Origin: Desulfovibrio sp.
Lineage (GTDB): Bacteria; Desulfobacterota; Desulfovibrionia; Desulfovibrionales; Desulfovibrionaceae
Direction: 5' to 3'
DNA length: 9,221 bases
Assembly: GCA_031281815.1 (NCBI GenBank)
Contig: JAITEY010000100.1
Coordinates: 1 to 9,221, forward strand
The translations under genes were made by a program, and so were the position numbers. Below are positions 1 to 7,419 of this stretch, piece after piece (the stretch's first letter is position 1; the number at the start of each line of letters is the position of its first letter). A model generated the notes under the pieces. That model was given only the letters and a program-made list of their open reading frames with translations. It was not told the DNA's origin and made no database searches.

Positions 1-20
1 TAAGCCCGGTTGTCGGGCAG
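1..20 (-). terminator. Possible glmM terminator hairpin, cut by the window edge
   Basis: Just downstream of the glmM stop, read on the minus strand, bases 18-14 (GCCCG) pair perfectly with 8-4 (CGGGC) around the loop ACAAC. The next three bases are TTA and then the window ends, so a following T-run cannot be seen. The position fits an intrinsic terminator, but a 5-bp stem without a visible T-tract is weak evidence. Confidence 0.35.
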
Positions 21-27
21 GCGCGGT

Positions 28-1377
28 TTACCCCAAGGTTTTCCGGATGGTGTCGGCGATGCCTTCGGCCAGACGCCGGACCTGCGCCGCGTCTTCCCCT
101 TCGACCATGACCCTGGCGAGATCCTCGGTGCCGGAATAACGCAGCAACACCCGCCCCCGGTCCCCCAATTCGGCTTCCGCGGCGTTTTTCGCCGTCGCTG
201 TTTCCGGCGTATCCTCGAAAGGCGGTTTGCTCTTCACACGCACATTCACTAGAGCCTGCGGGAAAATCCGCAACAGTCCGGCCAACTCGGAAAGCCGTTT
301 CTTTTTTTCGCGCATGATGCGCAGAATCTGCAGACCTGCCAGCAGGCCGTCGCCTGTTGTGCCGTATTCCATGAACACCAGGTGTCCGCTCTGTTCTCCG
401 CCCAACGCCGCGCCGCGCTCGCGCATGGCCTCCACGACATATCGGTCCCCTACCTTGGTGCGCAGCAGCCTGCCGCCGTGCTCGCGCATAAACACTTCCA
501 GCGCCATGTTGCTCATGACCGTGCTTACCAGCAAGTTGCCGGGCAACTTGCCTTTCTCCAGAAGATCCAATGCGCAGACGGCCATGATCCGGTCGCCGTC
601 GAGGATAGTGCCGTTTTCATCGACAACGGTGAGGCGGTCGGCGTCGCCGTCCAGAGCCAGGCCGATGTCGGCACGGGTTTCGCGCACCTTGGCGGCGGCC
701 CTTTCGGGATGCAGTGAACCGCACTGCCTGTTGATGTTCAGACCGTCCGGCTCCACGCCGATGCTGACGACCTCGGCGCCCAGTTCCTTGAGGGCCATGG
801 GAGCGACCTTGTAGTTGGCGCCGTTGGCGCAGTCCAGCACCACGCGCAGGCCGTCCAGTGTCAGGCCGGCCGGAAAGCTGTTCTTGATGTGTACGATATA
901 GCGCCCCGGCGCATCGTCGACCTTGAACGCTCTGCCCACCTTGTCCGGCGCGGGATAGTCGCATTCCCATTCCGGGTCCAGCACCAGCGCGGCAACAGCT
1001 TCTTCCACACCGTCCTGAAGCTTGAAACCGCCCGAGTCGAAAAATTTGATGCCGTTGTCGTCGAAGGGGTTGTGCGAGGCGGAAATGACGATACCGAAAT
1101 CGGCGCGCATGTTGCGGGTCAGAAAGGCTATGGCCGGGGTAGGCAACGGACCGACCAGGAAAACGTCCATGCCCGCGGCGCAAAGCCCCGAGGTCAGAGC
1201 GTTCTCGTAGATGTAGCCGGAAAGCCTGGTGTCCTTGCCGACCACCACGCGATGTCTGCGGTCGCCGGTGCGGAAATGACTTCCGGCGGCAAGACCCAGA
1301 CGCAGGGCCGTATCCGGAAGCATAGGGAAGACGTTGACGCGTCCGCGTATGCCGTCGGTGCCGAACAGTTTTTTCAT
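28..1377 (-). CDS. glmM: Phosphoglucosamine mutase GlmM
   Basis: GlmM is a cytoplasmic enzyme that converts glucosamine-6-phosphate to glucosamine-1-phosphate, the step before GlmU makes UDP-GlcNAc for peptidoglycan and LPS. The 449-residue length is normal for the family. It begins with the typical KKLFGTDGIRGRVN start. The active-site loop SASHNP holds the serine that is phosphorylated (Ser101). The metal-binding loop DGDADR is at 243-248, the sugar-binding GGEQSGH at 326-332, and the C-terminal phosphate-binding loop RYSGTE at 413-418, so all key motifs are intact. The frame stays open upstream to 1482, but those 35 extra codons run through the intergenic repeat. The ATG at 1375-1377 has an AAAGGG ribosome site and gives the family's usual N-terminus. 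glmM usually follows cdaA-cdaR; here it lies about 6 kb downstream of cdaR on the same strand, so it probably has its own promoter or relies on the outer-membrane-factor gene upstream. Confidence 0.97.
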   Translation of the reverse strand: MKKLFGTDGIRGRVNVFPMLPDTALRLGLAAGSHFRTGDRRHRVVVGKDTRLSGYIYENALTSGLCAAGMDVFLVGPLPTPAIAFLTRNMRADFGIVISASHNPFDDNGIKFFDSGGFKLQDGVEEAVAALVLDPEWECDYPAPDKVGRAFKVDDAPGRYIVHIKNSFPAGLTLDGLRVVLDCANGANYKVAPMALKELGAEVVSIGVEPDGLNINRQCGSLHPERAAAKVRETRADIGLALDGDADRLTVVDENGTILDGDRIMAVCALDLLEKGKLPGNLLVSTVMSNMALEVFMREHGGRLLRTKVGDRYVVEAMRERGAALGGEQSGHLVFMEYGTTGDGLLAGLQILRIMREKKKRLSELAGLLRIFPQALVNVRVKSKPPFEDTPETATAKNAAEAELGDRGRVLLRYSGTEDLARVMVEGEDAAQVRRLAEGIADTIRKTLG

Positions 1378-1382
1378 AGCCG

Positions 1383-1388
1383 CCCTTT
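1383..1388 (-). promoter_or_regulatory. Ribosome binding site fixing the glmM start
   Basis: On the minus strand the sequence AAAGGG ends 5 bases before the ATG at 1377-1375. It supports this start over the longer frame that begins at 1482, whose extension is encoded by repeat DNA. Confidence 0.7.
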
Positions 1389-1429
1389 GGTGTTTTTCAA
1401 ACCTTTCTAAGGGAATACTGATTAATTCC

Positions 1430-1527
1430 GGGCTCAGCCCCAAACCCCGCCGAGGGACATGATTTCCCCCGGACCCCCTCATAAGTAACCCGTTGAAATA
1501 TCAATTGAGAGGCCGGGGGATCATGTC
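1430..1527. repeat. Intergenic REP-like repeat, copy A (inverted pair)
   Basis: The gap between the outer-membrane-factor stop and glmM holds a GC-rich repeat unit. The plus-strand arm 1456-1480 (GACATGATTTCCCCCGGA, then C5TC) is matched by an inverted arm at 1507-1527 (GAGAGGCCGGGGGATCATGTC, 21 bases, read GAGAGGCCGGGGG then ATCATGTC). The arms are separated by an AT-richer spacer and could form a long imperfect hairpin. The section 1430-1456 (GGGCTCAGCCCC, then AAACCCCGCCG) resembles the start of copy B at 7421. Related copies lie at 7421-7494 and 8626-8649. Such dispersed palindromic units are common in Desulfovibrio-like genomes. No clear T-run follows the hairpin, so a role as terminator of the upstream gene is only possible. 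Confidence 0.75.
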
Positions 1528-1585
1528 TCTGCCCGAGAAATTTGAGAGGTTGAAGTCCCGACAAAAAGCATAATGCAGCGTTTCC

Positions 1586-2992
1586 CTAATACCATCCGCC
1601 CCCGAGGGTTTTGAACAGGGTCAGCGCGTTGACGGCGCGTTGCAGTTGCGTCGCCGTCCAGCTCTGTTGGGCGGAAAACAGGGAACGCTGCGCATCCAGC
1701 ACGTTCAGGTAGCTGTCCACGCCTGCCTCATAGCGTGCCGAAGCCAGGTTGTACGCGGTCTGCGTCGCCTTGAGCAGCGCCCGCTCGGCAGTCATCTGCT
1801 CACCTATGTAGCGGCGTTGCACCAGACCGTCCGCCACTTCGCGGAAGGCGGTCTGCACGGTCTTTTCATAGTCGGCTACCGCCATGTTGCGTTCGGCTTC
1901 GGAGACTTCCAGTTGGGCGATGTTGCGGCCCGTGTCGAAAATCGGCAGGGTGACGGAAGGCATGAAAGCCCAGTAGCCGGTATGCGGTTCAAACAGTCTG
2001 GAATAGTCGGCGCTGATGGTTCCCAGCGTGCCGGTGAGCCGGATAGCCGGAAAGAAATTGGCCCTGGCCGCGCCTATGGCGGCATTGGCCGCCCTGAGCC
2101 GATGTTCGGCCGAGCGGATGTCCGGCCTGCGCTCAAGCAGGGCGGAAGGCAGTCCTTCCGGGACGTCCTTGGGCATGCCGACTTTGGAAAGCCGGCGCAC
2201 TTCCGGCAGGTCCGCCGGCACGGGGCAGCCGATAAGCAGGGCCAGCAGATTTTCATCCTGACCGACGGCGGAGGCGTAGCGGGCGGCCAGCGACTGGGCT
2301 TCGCGCATGATGCTTTCTGCCTGGCTGACTTCAAGCTGCGAGGCCACGCCGGAGGCAAACTTGCTGCTCACCAGTTTGTATTGGCCCAGGCGGTTCTGAT
2401 ACGTTGCGCGCGCAATGTCCAGCAGTTCCCTGTCGGCGACAAGCTGCAGATACACGGAAGCCGTTTCGGCCGTCAGCGCCAGACGCGCGGCCGCCGCGTC
2501 CTCGCGTGCCGAATGCCATGTTTCCAAAGCGGCTTCGTTCAGACTGCGCAGGCGCCCCCACAGGTCGACCTCAAAATTGGTCATGCCCACGCCGACCATG
2601 TACTGCCGGGATACGCCGCGTTGTCGGGTCATGGTCAGGTCGGCGGGCATGCCCTGGTTGCTCGACTGTCCTTCGGCGTTGAGCGTGGGCAGCAGGTCGG
2701 CGCGTTGAATTTGGTATTGAGCGCGGACGCGTTCCACGTTTTCCATGGTCGAACGCAGGCTGCGGTTGTTCTGCAGGGCCAGTTCTATAAGTCTCTGCAA
2801 GGCCGGGTCGCTGAAAAAAATTCTCCATTCCGGCAGGGGTGCGGCCGGGCCGGCCATATCCGCGCCGGTTCCGTACGCATCGGGAATCGGCACGGCCGGA
2901 CGCTCGTATGTCGGCGCAAGCGTACAGGCAGCGCAGAAAAAACTCAGGCAGAGGCATGCCGCGCGGGCTGCCTGCCGAGGGAAGAAGTCCAT
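1586..2992 (-). CDS. RND-type efflux outer-membrane factor lipoprotein (OprM/NodT family)
   Basis: Members of this family form trimeric channels through the outer membrane and periplasm that receive drugs, metals or metabolites from an inner-membrane pump and a periplasmic adaptor. The 468-residue protein has a lipoprotein signal peptide, with a hydrophobic stretch ending in CAAC and Cys23 as the predicted lipidation site; Cys at the -3 position is slightly unusual. Two outer-membrane efflux repeats follow, about 60-255 and 285-465. Family signatures include FEVDLWGRLR at 140-149, LLERRPDIRSAEHRL at 285-299, LPIFDTGRN at 349-357, YEAGVDSYLNVLDAQRSL at 421-438, and the C-terminal LFKTLGGGW. 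AGGAGA lies 6 bases before the ATG. No adaptor or RND pump gene is adjacent, although these normally precede it in one operon, so the substrate cannot be inferred. It follows the HD-GYP gene on the same strand after a 178-base gap and may be transcribed separately. Confidence 0.92.
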   Translation of the reverse strand: MDFFPRQAARAACLCLSFFCAACTLAPTYERPAVPIPDAYGTGADMAGPAAPLPEWRIFFSDPALQRLIELALQNNRSLRSTMENVERVRAQYQIQRADLLPTLNAEGQSSNQGMPADLTMTRQRGVSRQYMVGVGMTNFEVDLWGRLRSLNEAALETWHSAREDAAAARLALTAETASVYLQLVADRELLDIARATYQNRLGQYKLVSSKFASGVASQLEVSQAESIMREAQSLAARYASAVGQDENLLALLIGCPVPADLPEVRRLSKVGMPKDVPEGLPSALLERRPDIRSAEHRLRAANAAIGAARANFFPAIRLTGTLGTISADYSRLFEPHTGYWAFMPSVTLPIFDTGRNIAQLEVSEAERNMAVADYEKTVQTAFREVADGLVQRRYIGEQMTAERALLKATQTAYNLASARYEAGVDSYLNVLDAQRSLFSAQQSWTATQLQRAVNALTLFKTLGGGWY

Positions 2993-3043
2993 GGGATTCT
3001 CCTGTCGCGTAAACGAAAATCTTCCTTACGGAAAGTGCGCAGG

Positions 3044-3072
3044 AGCATACGGGAATTTCGACGGCGGGGCAA
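3044..3072 (-). promoter_or_regulatory. Candidate sigma-70-like promoter for the efflux lipoprotein gene
   Basis: On the minus strand TTGCCC (3072-3067) and TATGCT (3049-3044) are separated by exactly 17 bases. Each hexamer matches four of six consensus positions. Transcription would start about 45 bases before the ATG at 2992. The site lies beyond the hairpin at 3091-3121, which fits independent expression of this gene. Found by eye only. Confidence 0.4.
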
Positions 3073-3090
3073 TGCCGACGTGCCGGCTTT

Positions 3091-3121
3091 CCGGGCGGGG
3101 CGCACGAGCGTCCCCGCCCGG
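3091..3121. terminator. Strong GC hairpin after the HD-GYP gene
   Basis: A perfect 10-bp stem, CCGGGCGGGG at 3091-3100 and its complement at 3112-3121, is extended by an inner CGC/GCG pairing around ACGA with one bulged T. It lies about 50 bases after the HD-GYP stop and before the efflux gene's candidate promoter, where a transcript end would be expected. On the minus strand the bases after the stem are AAAGCC, not a T-run. The T-run (GCGCTTTT) is on the plus side. It is therefore not a classical terminator for the minus-strand gene, and may act with Rho or as an mRNA 3'-end stabiliser. Confidence 0.4.
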
Positions 3122-3170
3122 CGCTTTTACCGGGATCTCTTGAAACTGCGCAACGCGGGCCGCAGGCTCT

Positions 3171-4448
3171 TCAGCGGGCGGACAACGGGTCGGGCAGACC
3201 GCTCAAGGCAACGTCGACAGCTTCCGCAGCCTGGGGAGGCGGCGGCAGGGGCCGCTCTCCGTAATTTTCCATGCAGCGGTCCATATCCCTTGCGATGTCG
3301 GCGTCCACCAGGCCCTTGTCCGCCATGCCCATAAGGATTTCCATGGTTTCTTTGTGCCCTCGGCTTGCGTGGTAGGGCCGTGACTCGCACACCCCCTGGT
3401 AGATGTCCAGGCAGCACAGCAGGCGCGAATTGTAATCCAGGTCGTCCGCGCCCCTGCCGAACGGGTAACCCTTGCCGTCGAGCTTTTCGTGGTGCTCCGA
3501 GGCCCAGCGGCAGACATCCTCCAGACCTCCCACCGTGCAGAGCATGTCGTGGGTGCCGCGCGGGTGGTCCTTGATGATTGCGAATTCCGCTCCCGTCAGG
3601 GCGCCGGGCTTTTCCAGGATATGCAGGGGCGTTGCCAGCTTGCCCAGGTCGTGGAGGGCGGCGGCGAGATACAACCGCGCCCGGCCTTCAGGCGTGTAGT
3701 TGCAATATCCTGCCATCAGCCAGGCCCGGTTGGCGATCTGCATGGAGTGCTGTTTGGTGAACGCGGATTTATAGTCGATGATGCGGGCGGCAAGGGCGGC
3801 AAGGCGATATACCGCCGCGTCCTCCATCCCGGCAAACCAGGGCGGGATCAGCTTTTCCGCCGTTTCGAGGATGTGCTCGTCGCGCAGTTGTTCAAGCATG
3901 TCTCCATCCAGAACATCCAGCGCGGCTTCGACGGCGTCGCGCGTGAAGGCTTTCCCGGCCTCGGAGGCAACGTGCGCACGTAGTTTTTCAAGGTACTTGC
4001 CGGACATATTCTGCAAAGGGAAATGCACATCCAGCGTGTCGGCGACGGCGATCAGGGCCGCTCCCACGGGGAAAGTCCCTTCCCTGCGGCCGAAAGCGCC
4101 CGTTCCGTCCGCGCGCTCGTGATGATAGAGCACCACGCCCTCGGCGTTGTCGGGGAGGGGCAGCAGGTCCACGTTGCGTTGTCCGTAAATGCAGTGCAGG
4201 TACAGGCCGGCCTTGCCCGACTGTTCCGTCAGGTAGAGCATGTATTCCGTCAGGGCGCTGTCGTGAAACAGCGCGCAGGTGGTCAGTGCCGCGACGTCGG
4301 GCTCGCTCATGCCCAGCCGGCGTCCCATGGCGGCGCAGAGCACGGCCACCCGTTTGCCGTGGTTTGTGCGGACCCCGAACAGTTCGCCTTCAATAATATC
4401 CAGTGCCGTTGCTATGGCCCGGATCAGTTGGTCAACGCGTATCGTCAT
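3171..4448 (-). CDS. Tandem HD-GYP domain protein, probable c-di-GMP phosphodiesterase
   Basis: HD-GYP domains are metal-dependent phosphohydrolases that typically degrade cyclic di-GMP. The C-terminal module of this 425-residue protein (about 225-395) has the full set: His234, HDLGK at 266-270, DHP with His295 and His300, HHEKLDGKGYP at 319-329 and Asp348. The N-terminal module (about 5-200) has the same plan but is degenerate. It keeps His30, HD at 62-63, HHE with DG at 109-115 and Asp137. HDLGK has become HDSAL, and the GYP position reads GAF. It may be a regulatory or dimerisation module, or have a different activity. There is no transmembrane segment, receiver domain or other sensor, so it is probably cytoplasmic. 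The C-terminus is a short Pro/Ala-rich tail. A GGGGG ribosome site lies 6 bases before the ATG, which overlaps the stop of a 19-codon ORF (ATGA). The gene is divergent from clpB. c-di-GMP as substrate is inferred from the family. Confidence 0.88.
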   Translation of the reverse strand: MTIRVDQLIRAIATALDIIEGELFGVRTNHGKRVAVLCAAMGRRLGMSEPDVAALTTCALFHDSALTEYMLYLTEQSGKAGLYLHCIYGQRNVDLLPLPDNAEGVVLYHHERADGTGAFGRREGTFPVGAALIAVADTLDVHFPLQNMSGKYLEKLRAHVASEAGKAFTRDAVEAALDVLDGDMLEQLRDEHILETAEKLIPPWFAGMEDAAVYRLAALAARIIDYKSAFTKQHSMQIANRAWLMAGYCNYTPEGRARLYLAAALHDLGKLATPLHILEKPGALTGAEFAIIKDHPRGTHDMLCTVGGLEDVCRWASEHHEKLDGKGYPFGRGADDLDYNSRLLCCLDIYQGVCESRPYHASRGHKETMEILMGMADKGLVDADIARDMDRCMENYGERPLPPPPQAAEAVDVALSGLPDPLSAR

Positions 4449-4504
4449 TCCGTACCCCCTACGGAGATTGCGTATTGCAGCCTTTCCACGTTGAGATTGC
4501 TCAT
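4445..4504 (-). CDS. Possible 19-residue leader peptide ORF upstream of the HD-GYP gene
   Basis: An ATG at 4504-4502 opens a 19-codon frame encoding MSNLNVERLQYAISVGGTE. Its TGA stop overlaps the ATG of the HD-GYP gene in the arrangement ATGA, which often couples translation of two genes. The last codons contain the GGGGG ribosome site of the downstream gene. Its own ribosome site is doubtful: GGAGGT lies 16 bases upstream, too far unless the intervening GCCC-GCG-GGGC folds into a hairpin. The frame also stays open upstream to a GTG with no ribosome site. No homology is recognised, and it could be chance. Confidence 0.3.
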   Translation of the reverse strand: MSNLNVERLQYAISVGGTE

Positions 4505-4590
4505 GCCGCCCCGCGGGCAGACCTCCGCGGCGGATGCATGAGGAGACACGGCAGGCAGCCCCGAAGGTAAAACATTCCGGGAGATTCCGG

Positions 4591-4621
4591 CTTGACTCCC
4601 GGCAACGCCGTGACTACCTAT
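4591..4621 (+). promoter_or_regulatory. Candidate heat-shock (sigma-32-like) promoter for clpB
   Basis: CTTGACT at 4591-4597 is followed after 16 bases by CTACCTAT at 4614-4621. The upstream box matches five of seven positions of the sigma-32 consensus CTTGAAA. The downstream box matches about half of CCCCATNT. clpB is under sigma-32 control in many proteobacteria, which makes this worth noting, but the -10 match is poor. The implied leader would be about 180 bases. Confidence 0.3.
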
Positions 4622-4687
4622 CCGGCAACTCCTTCTTTCCGAGAGAGGCGCGGCGCCGAGTCAACGGAAACATGCAGAGTATTTTTT

Positions 4688-4716
4688 TTGTTGTCCAGTG
4701 AATTTTGCGCTGTAAT
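4688..4716 (+). promoter_or_regulatory. Candidate sigma-70-like promoter for clpB
   Basis: TTGTTG at 4688-4693 and TGTAAT at 4711-4716 are separated by 17 bases. The -10 box matches five of six consensus bases and the -35 box three of six. It lies in the only AT-rich stretch of the region and would give a leader of about 85 bases before the clpB ATG. Confidence 0.42.
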
Positions 4717-4808
4717 GTCCGGGCAGGCCGGAGCGGGATTGCCGGCAGCGCCGCGGGAACAGCACACGCTGTGCGTGGTTTGCGCACCGCACTGTAAAGG
4801 AATTTCCG

Positions 4809-7409
4809 ATGAATATCGAATCATTCACCGAACAGGCCCGGCAGGCGCTCATGGAAGCCCAGGACACAGCCCTGCGCATGGGCCGGCAGCAGGTTGAATT
4901 CGAACATCTTGTGCTGGCCATGCTTCGCCTGGAAGGCGGGCTTGCCCCGCGTCTGCTGGACAAGGCAGGCATCCCGGCGCGTGACTACGAAAGCGCACTG
5001 GAGCAGGAACTCAAAAAATTGCCTGCCGTGAGCGGCCCCGGCGCCGACGCCTCCGGCCTGAGCATCAGCAACGCGTTACGTCTGGCCCTTCTCCGCGCAA
5101 GCGACGAAGCCGCGCGCCTGAAAGACGAATTCACCGGCATAGAGCACATTTTCTGCGAAGCCGCTTCGGAACGGCCGCCGAGCATTCTCGGCCGCGTCAA
5201 TGCCCGTTTCGGCGTCAACAGGGAACGCATTCTCGCCGCCATGAGCGAAATCAGGGGCAAAGGACGCGCGACCGGACGCAACCCCGAAGAAAGCTACGAA
5301 GCTCTGACCAAATACGGCCGCGACCTGGTGGAACAGGCCCGCTTGGGCAAACTGGATCCGGTCATCGGCCGCGACGCCGAAATTCTGCGCTGCATACAAA
5401 TTCTCAGCAGACGCACCAAAAACAACCCGGTGCTGATCGGCGAAGCCGGGGTCGGCAAAACCGCCGTCGTCGAAGGACTGGCCCACCGCATCCTCAAAGG
5501 AGACGTGCCCGAAGGGCTGAAAAAACGCTCCGTATTCGCCCTGGACATGGGCGCGCTCATAGCGGGCGCCAAATACCGCGGCGAATTCGAGGAACGCCTG
5601 AAGGCCGTGCTCAAGGAAGTCCAGGAATCTGACGGCAAAATCATCCTCTTTATCGACGAACTCCATACCATCGTCGGCGCGGGACGCACGGACGGCGCCA
5701 TGGACGCCGGCAACCTGCTCAAACCCATGCTGGCGCGCGGCGAACTGCACTGCATCGGCGCGACCACCATTGACGAATACCGCAAGTACATCGAAAAAGA
5801 CCCGGCTCTGGAGCGCCGCTTCCAGCCCCTGCTGATTGAAGAACCCTCCCGTGAAGACGCGATATCCATCCTGCGCGGCCTGAAAGAACGCTTTGAGGTC
5901 CACCACGGGGTGCGTATCGCCGACTCGGCCGTTGTCGAGGCTGTGCTCCTTTCCGCCCGCTGCATCAGCGACCGGCAACTTCCCGATAAGGCCATAGACC
6001 TCATGGACGAGGCCGCCGCCATGATCCGCACCGAAATCGACTCCCTGCCGGCCGAACTCGACGAAGCCAAACGCAAAATCATGCAACTCGAAATAGAACG
6101 CGAGGCCCTGCGCCGCGAAAGCGATGCCGCCTCGCGCGAGCGCCTCGGCAAACTCGAAGGTGAGCTCGCAAACCTGCGCGCCGCACAAGACGAACTCTTT
6201 GAGCAGTGGGAAAAGGAAAAAACCGGCCTCAACCGCATCCGTACGCTCAAAGAAGACATCGAACGCGCCCGCCGTGAAGCCGAAGAAGCCGAACGCGCCT
6301 ATGATTTGAACCGCGCCGCCGAACTCAAATACGGCATCATCCGCGGCCTGGAAAAAGACCTGGCCGAAGCTGAGGCCGACGAACAACCCGACGCCCCCCG
6401 CCTGATCCGTGAGGAAGTGACGGCCGACGACATAGCCCAAGTAGTGGCCCGCTGGACCGGTATCCCCGTCTCCAGGCTTCTGGAAACCGAACGCGAAAAA
6501 CTCCTGCGCCTCCCCGATGTGCTGCACGAGAACGTCGTCGGACAGGACGAGGCCATACAGGCCGTTTCCGAAGCGGTCCTGCGCTCCAGAGCCGGCCTCT
6601 CCGACCGGAGCAGACCCTTGGGGTCCTTCATTTTCCTGGGGCCGACCGGGGTCGGCAAGACGGAACTGAGCAAAAGTCTGGCCCAGGCGCTTTTCGACAG
6701 CCCCGAGAACATGGTCCGCCTGGATATGAGCGAGTACATGGAAAAACACTCCGTATCCCGGCTGATCGGCGCGCCCCCCGGCTACATCGGACACGACGAG
6801 GGCGGGCAGCTGACAGAAGCCGTGCGCCGCAAACCCTACAGCGTCCTGCTCTTCGACGAGGTGGAAAAAGCCCACCCGGACGTCTTCAACGCCCTGCTGC
6901 AAATCCTGGACGACGGCCGGCTGACGGACAGCCGCGGACGTACCGTGGACTTCCGCAACACCATCATCATCATGACCTCGAATATCGGCTCGCCCGTCAT
7001 GCTGGAAGGCATAACGCCCGACGGTGCATTCCGGCCCGGCGTCCGCGAGGCGGTCATGGGTGAGCTGCGCGCGCACTTCAAACCGGAATTCCTCAACCGC
7101 GTGGACGGCACCGTCCTGTTCAAACCATTGTTGCCCGAGCAGATGGAACGCATCGTGGACATTTTTATCGGACGCCTGCGCCTGCGCCTTGAGGAACGCG
7201 GCATAGACCTGCAACTGACCCCGGAAGCCCGCGCTTTCACGGCCCGCGCCGCCTACGATCCGGTCTACGGGGCGCGCCCTTTGCGGCGCTATATGCAGCA
7301 GGAAATCGAAACACCCCTGGCCCGCGGCATCATCGCCGGCGAAATCCGCGACGGTCAAACAATTGTGGTGGATACCGACGGAGATAAACTCGTGTTCAAA
7401 AACAACTGA
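4809..7409 (+). CDS. clpB: Chaperone disaggregase ClpB (Hsp104 family)
   Basis: ClpB is a cytoplasmic hexameric AAA+ machine that pulls polypeptides out of aggregates with DnaK/DnaJ/GrpE after heat or other stress. The 866 residues are close to the usual length of about 860. The Clp N-domain covers about 1-145. AAA module 1 has Walker A GEAGVGKT (211-218), Walker B IILFIDE (278-284), pore-loop tyrosine 256 in KYRGEFEER, and arginine fingers R336/R337. The coiled-coil middle domain that marks ClpB rather than ClpA or ClpC spans about 405-525. AAA module 2 has Walker A GPTGVGKT (611-618), the GYIG pore loop with Tyr659, Walker B VLLFDE (679-684), arginine finger R764 in FLNRVD, and sensor-2 GARPLRR at 821-827. 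All catalytic motifs are intact, and there is no IGF/L loop for ClpP. AAAGGAA lies 6 bases before the ATG. It is transcribed alone on the plus strand, divergent from the HD-GYP gene and convergent with cdaR; no dnaK, dnaJ or grpE is nearby. Confidence 0.98.
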   Translation: MNIESFTEQARQALMEAQDTALRMGRQQVEFEHLVLAMLRLEGGLAPRLLDKAGIPARDYESALEQELKKLPAVSGPGADASGLSISNALRLALLRASDEAARLKDEFTGIEHIFCEAASERPPSILGRVNARFGVNRERILAAMSEIRGKGRATGRNPEESYEALTKYGRDLVEQARLGKLDPVIGRDAEILRCIQILSRRTKNNPVLIGEAGVGKTAVVEGLAHRILKGDVPEGLKKRSVFALDMGALIAGAKYRGEFEERLKAVLKEVQESDGKIILFIDELHTIVGAGRTDGAMDAGNLLKPMLARGELHCIGATTIDEYRKYIEKDPALERRFQPLLIEEPSREDAISILRGLKERFEVHHGVRIADSAVVEAVLLSARCISDRQLPDKAIDLMDEAAAMIRTEIDSLPAELDEAKRKIMQLEIEREALRRESDAASRERLGKLEGELANLRAAQDELFEQWEKEKTGLNRIRTLKEDIERARREAEEAERAYDLNRAAELKYGIIRGLEKDLAEAEADEQPDAPRLIREEVTADDIAQVVARWTGIPVSRLLETEREKLLRLPDVLHENVVGQDEAIQAVSEAVLRSRAGLSDRSRPLGSFIFLGPTGVGKTELSKSLAQALFDSPENMVRLDMSEYMEKHSVSRLIGAPPGYIGHDEGGQLTEAVRRKPYSVLLFDEVEKAHPDVFNALLQILDDGRLTDSRGRTVDFRNTIIIMTSNIGSPVMLEGITPDGAFRPGVREAVMGELRAHFKPEFLNRVDGTVLFKPLLPEQMERIVDIFIGRLRLRLEERGIDLQLTPEARAFTARAAYDPVYGARPLRRYMQQEIETPLARGIIAGEIRDGQTIVVDTDGDKLVFKNN

Positions 7410-7419
7410 TTTCACAAGT

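Larger units (their letters stand above)
4449..4808. other. Divergent intergenic region between the HD-GYP gene and clpB
   Basis: These 360 bases separate two divergently transcribed genes. The clpB side holds two promoter-like pairs (4591-4621 and 4688-4716) and the AAAGGAA ribosome site at 4796-4802. The HD-GYP side holds the 19-codon ORF and an imperfect GC palindrome around 4506-4533 (CCGCCCCGCGG against CCGCGGCGG). Small direct repeats occur: ATTCCGG at 4574 and 4584, and CCGGCAAC at 4599 and 4622. No CIRCE-like element or convincing riboswitch is seen, and no clear promoter for the HD-GYP gene could be picked by eye. Confidence 0.6.

Noticed and set aside
1378..1482. Longer glmM start adding 35 residues
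   Set aside because: The added residues are encoded partly by the intergenic repeat and have no family match. The ATG at 1377 has a good ribosome site and the standard N-terminus.
1640..3334. A 564-codon plus-strand frame opposite the efflux lipoprotein gene
   Set aside because: It spans two real minus-strand genes and the hairpin gap and has no domain-like content, so it is a shadow frame.
4592..4897. A 101-codon plus-strand frame overlapping the clpB start
   Set aside because: It runs out of frame into clpB, has no ribosome site and has a composition unlike a protein; the clpB start is secure.
5241..5243. Internal ATG that could give a short ClpB isoform, as known in E. coli
   Set aside because: The position (Met145) is about right, but there is no ribosome site at useful distance; the nearest purine-rich stretch is too far upstream.
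1586..7409. The inserted block as a mobile element or phage island
   Set aside because: No transposase, integrase, tRNA target or clean terminal repeats with target duplication were seen, and the genes look like ordinary chromosomal genes of similar composition.
5076..7415. A 779-codon open frame on the minus strand opposite clpB
   Set aside because: It mirrors the clpB codons in a GC-rich gene, shows no recognisable domain and has a composition typical of an antisense shadow. ClpB is complete with all motifs.
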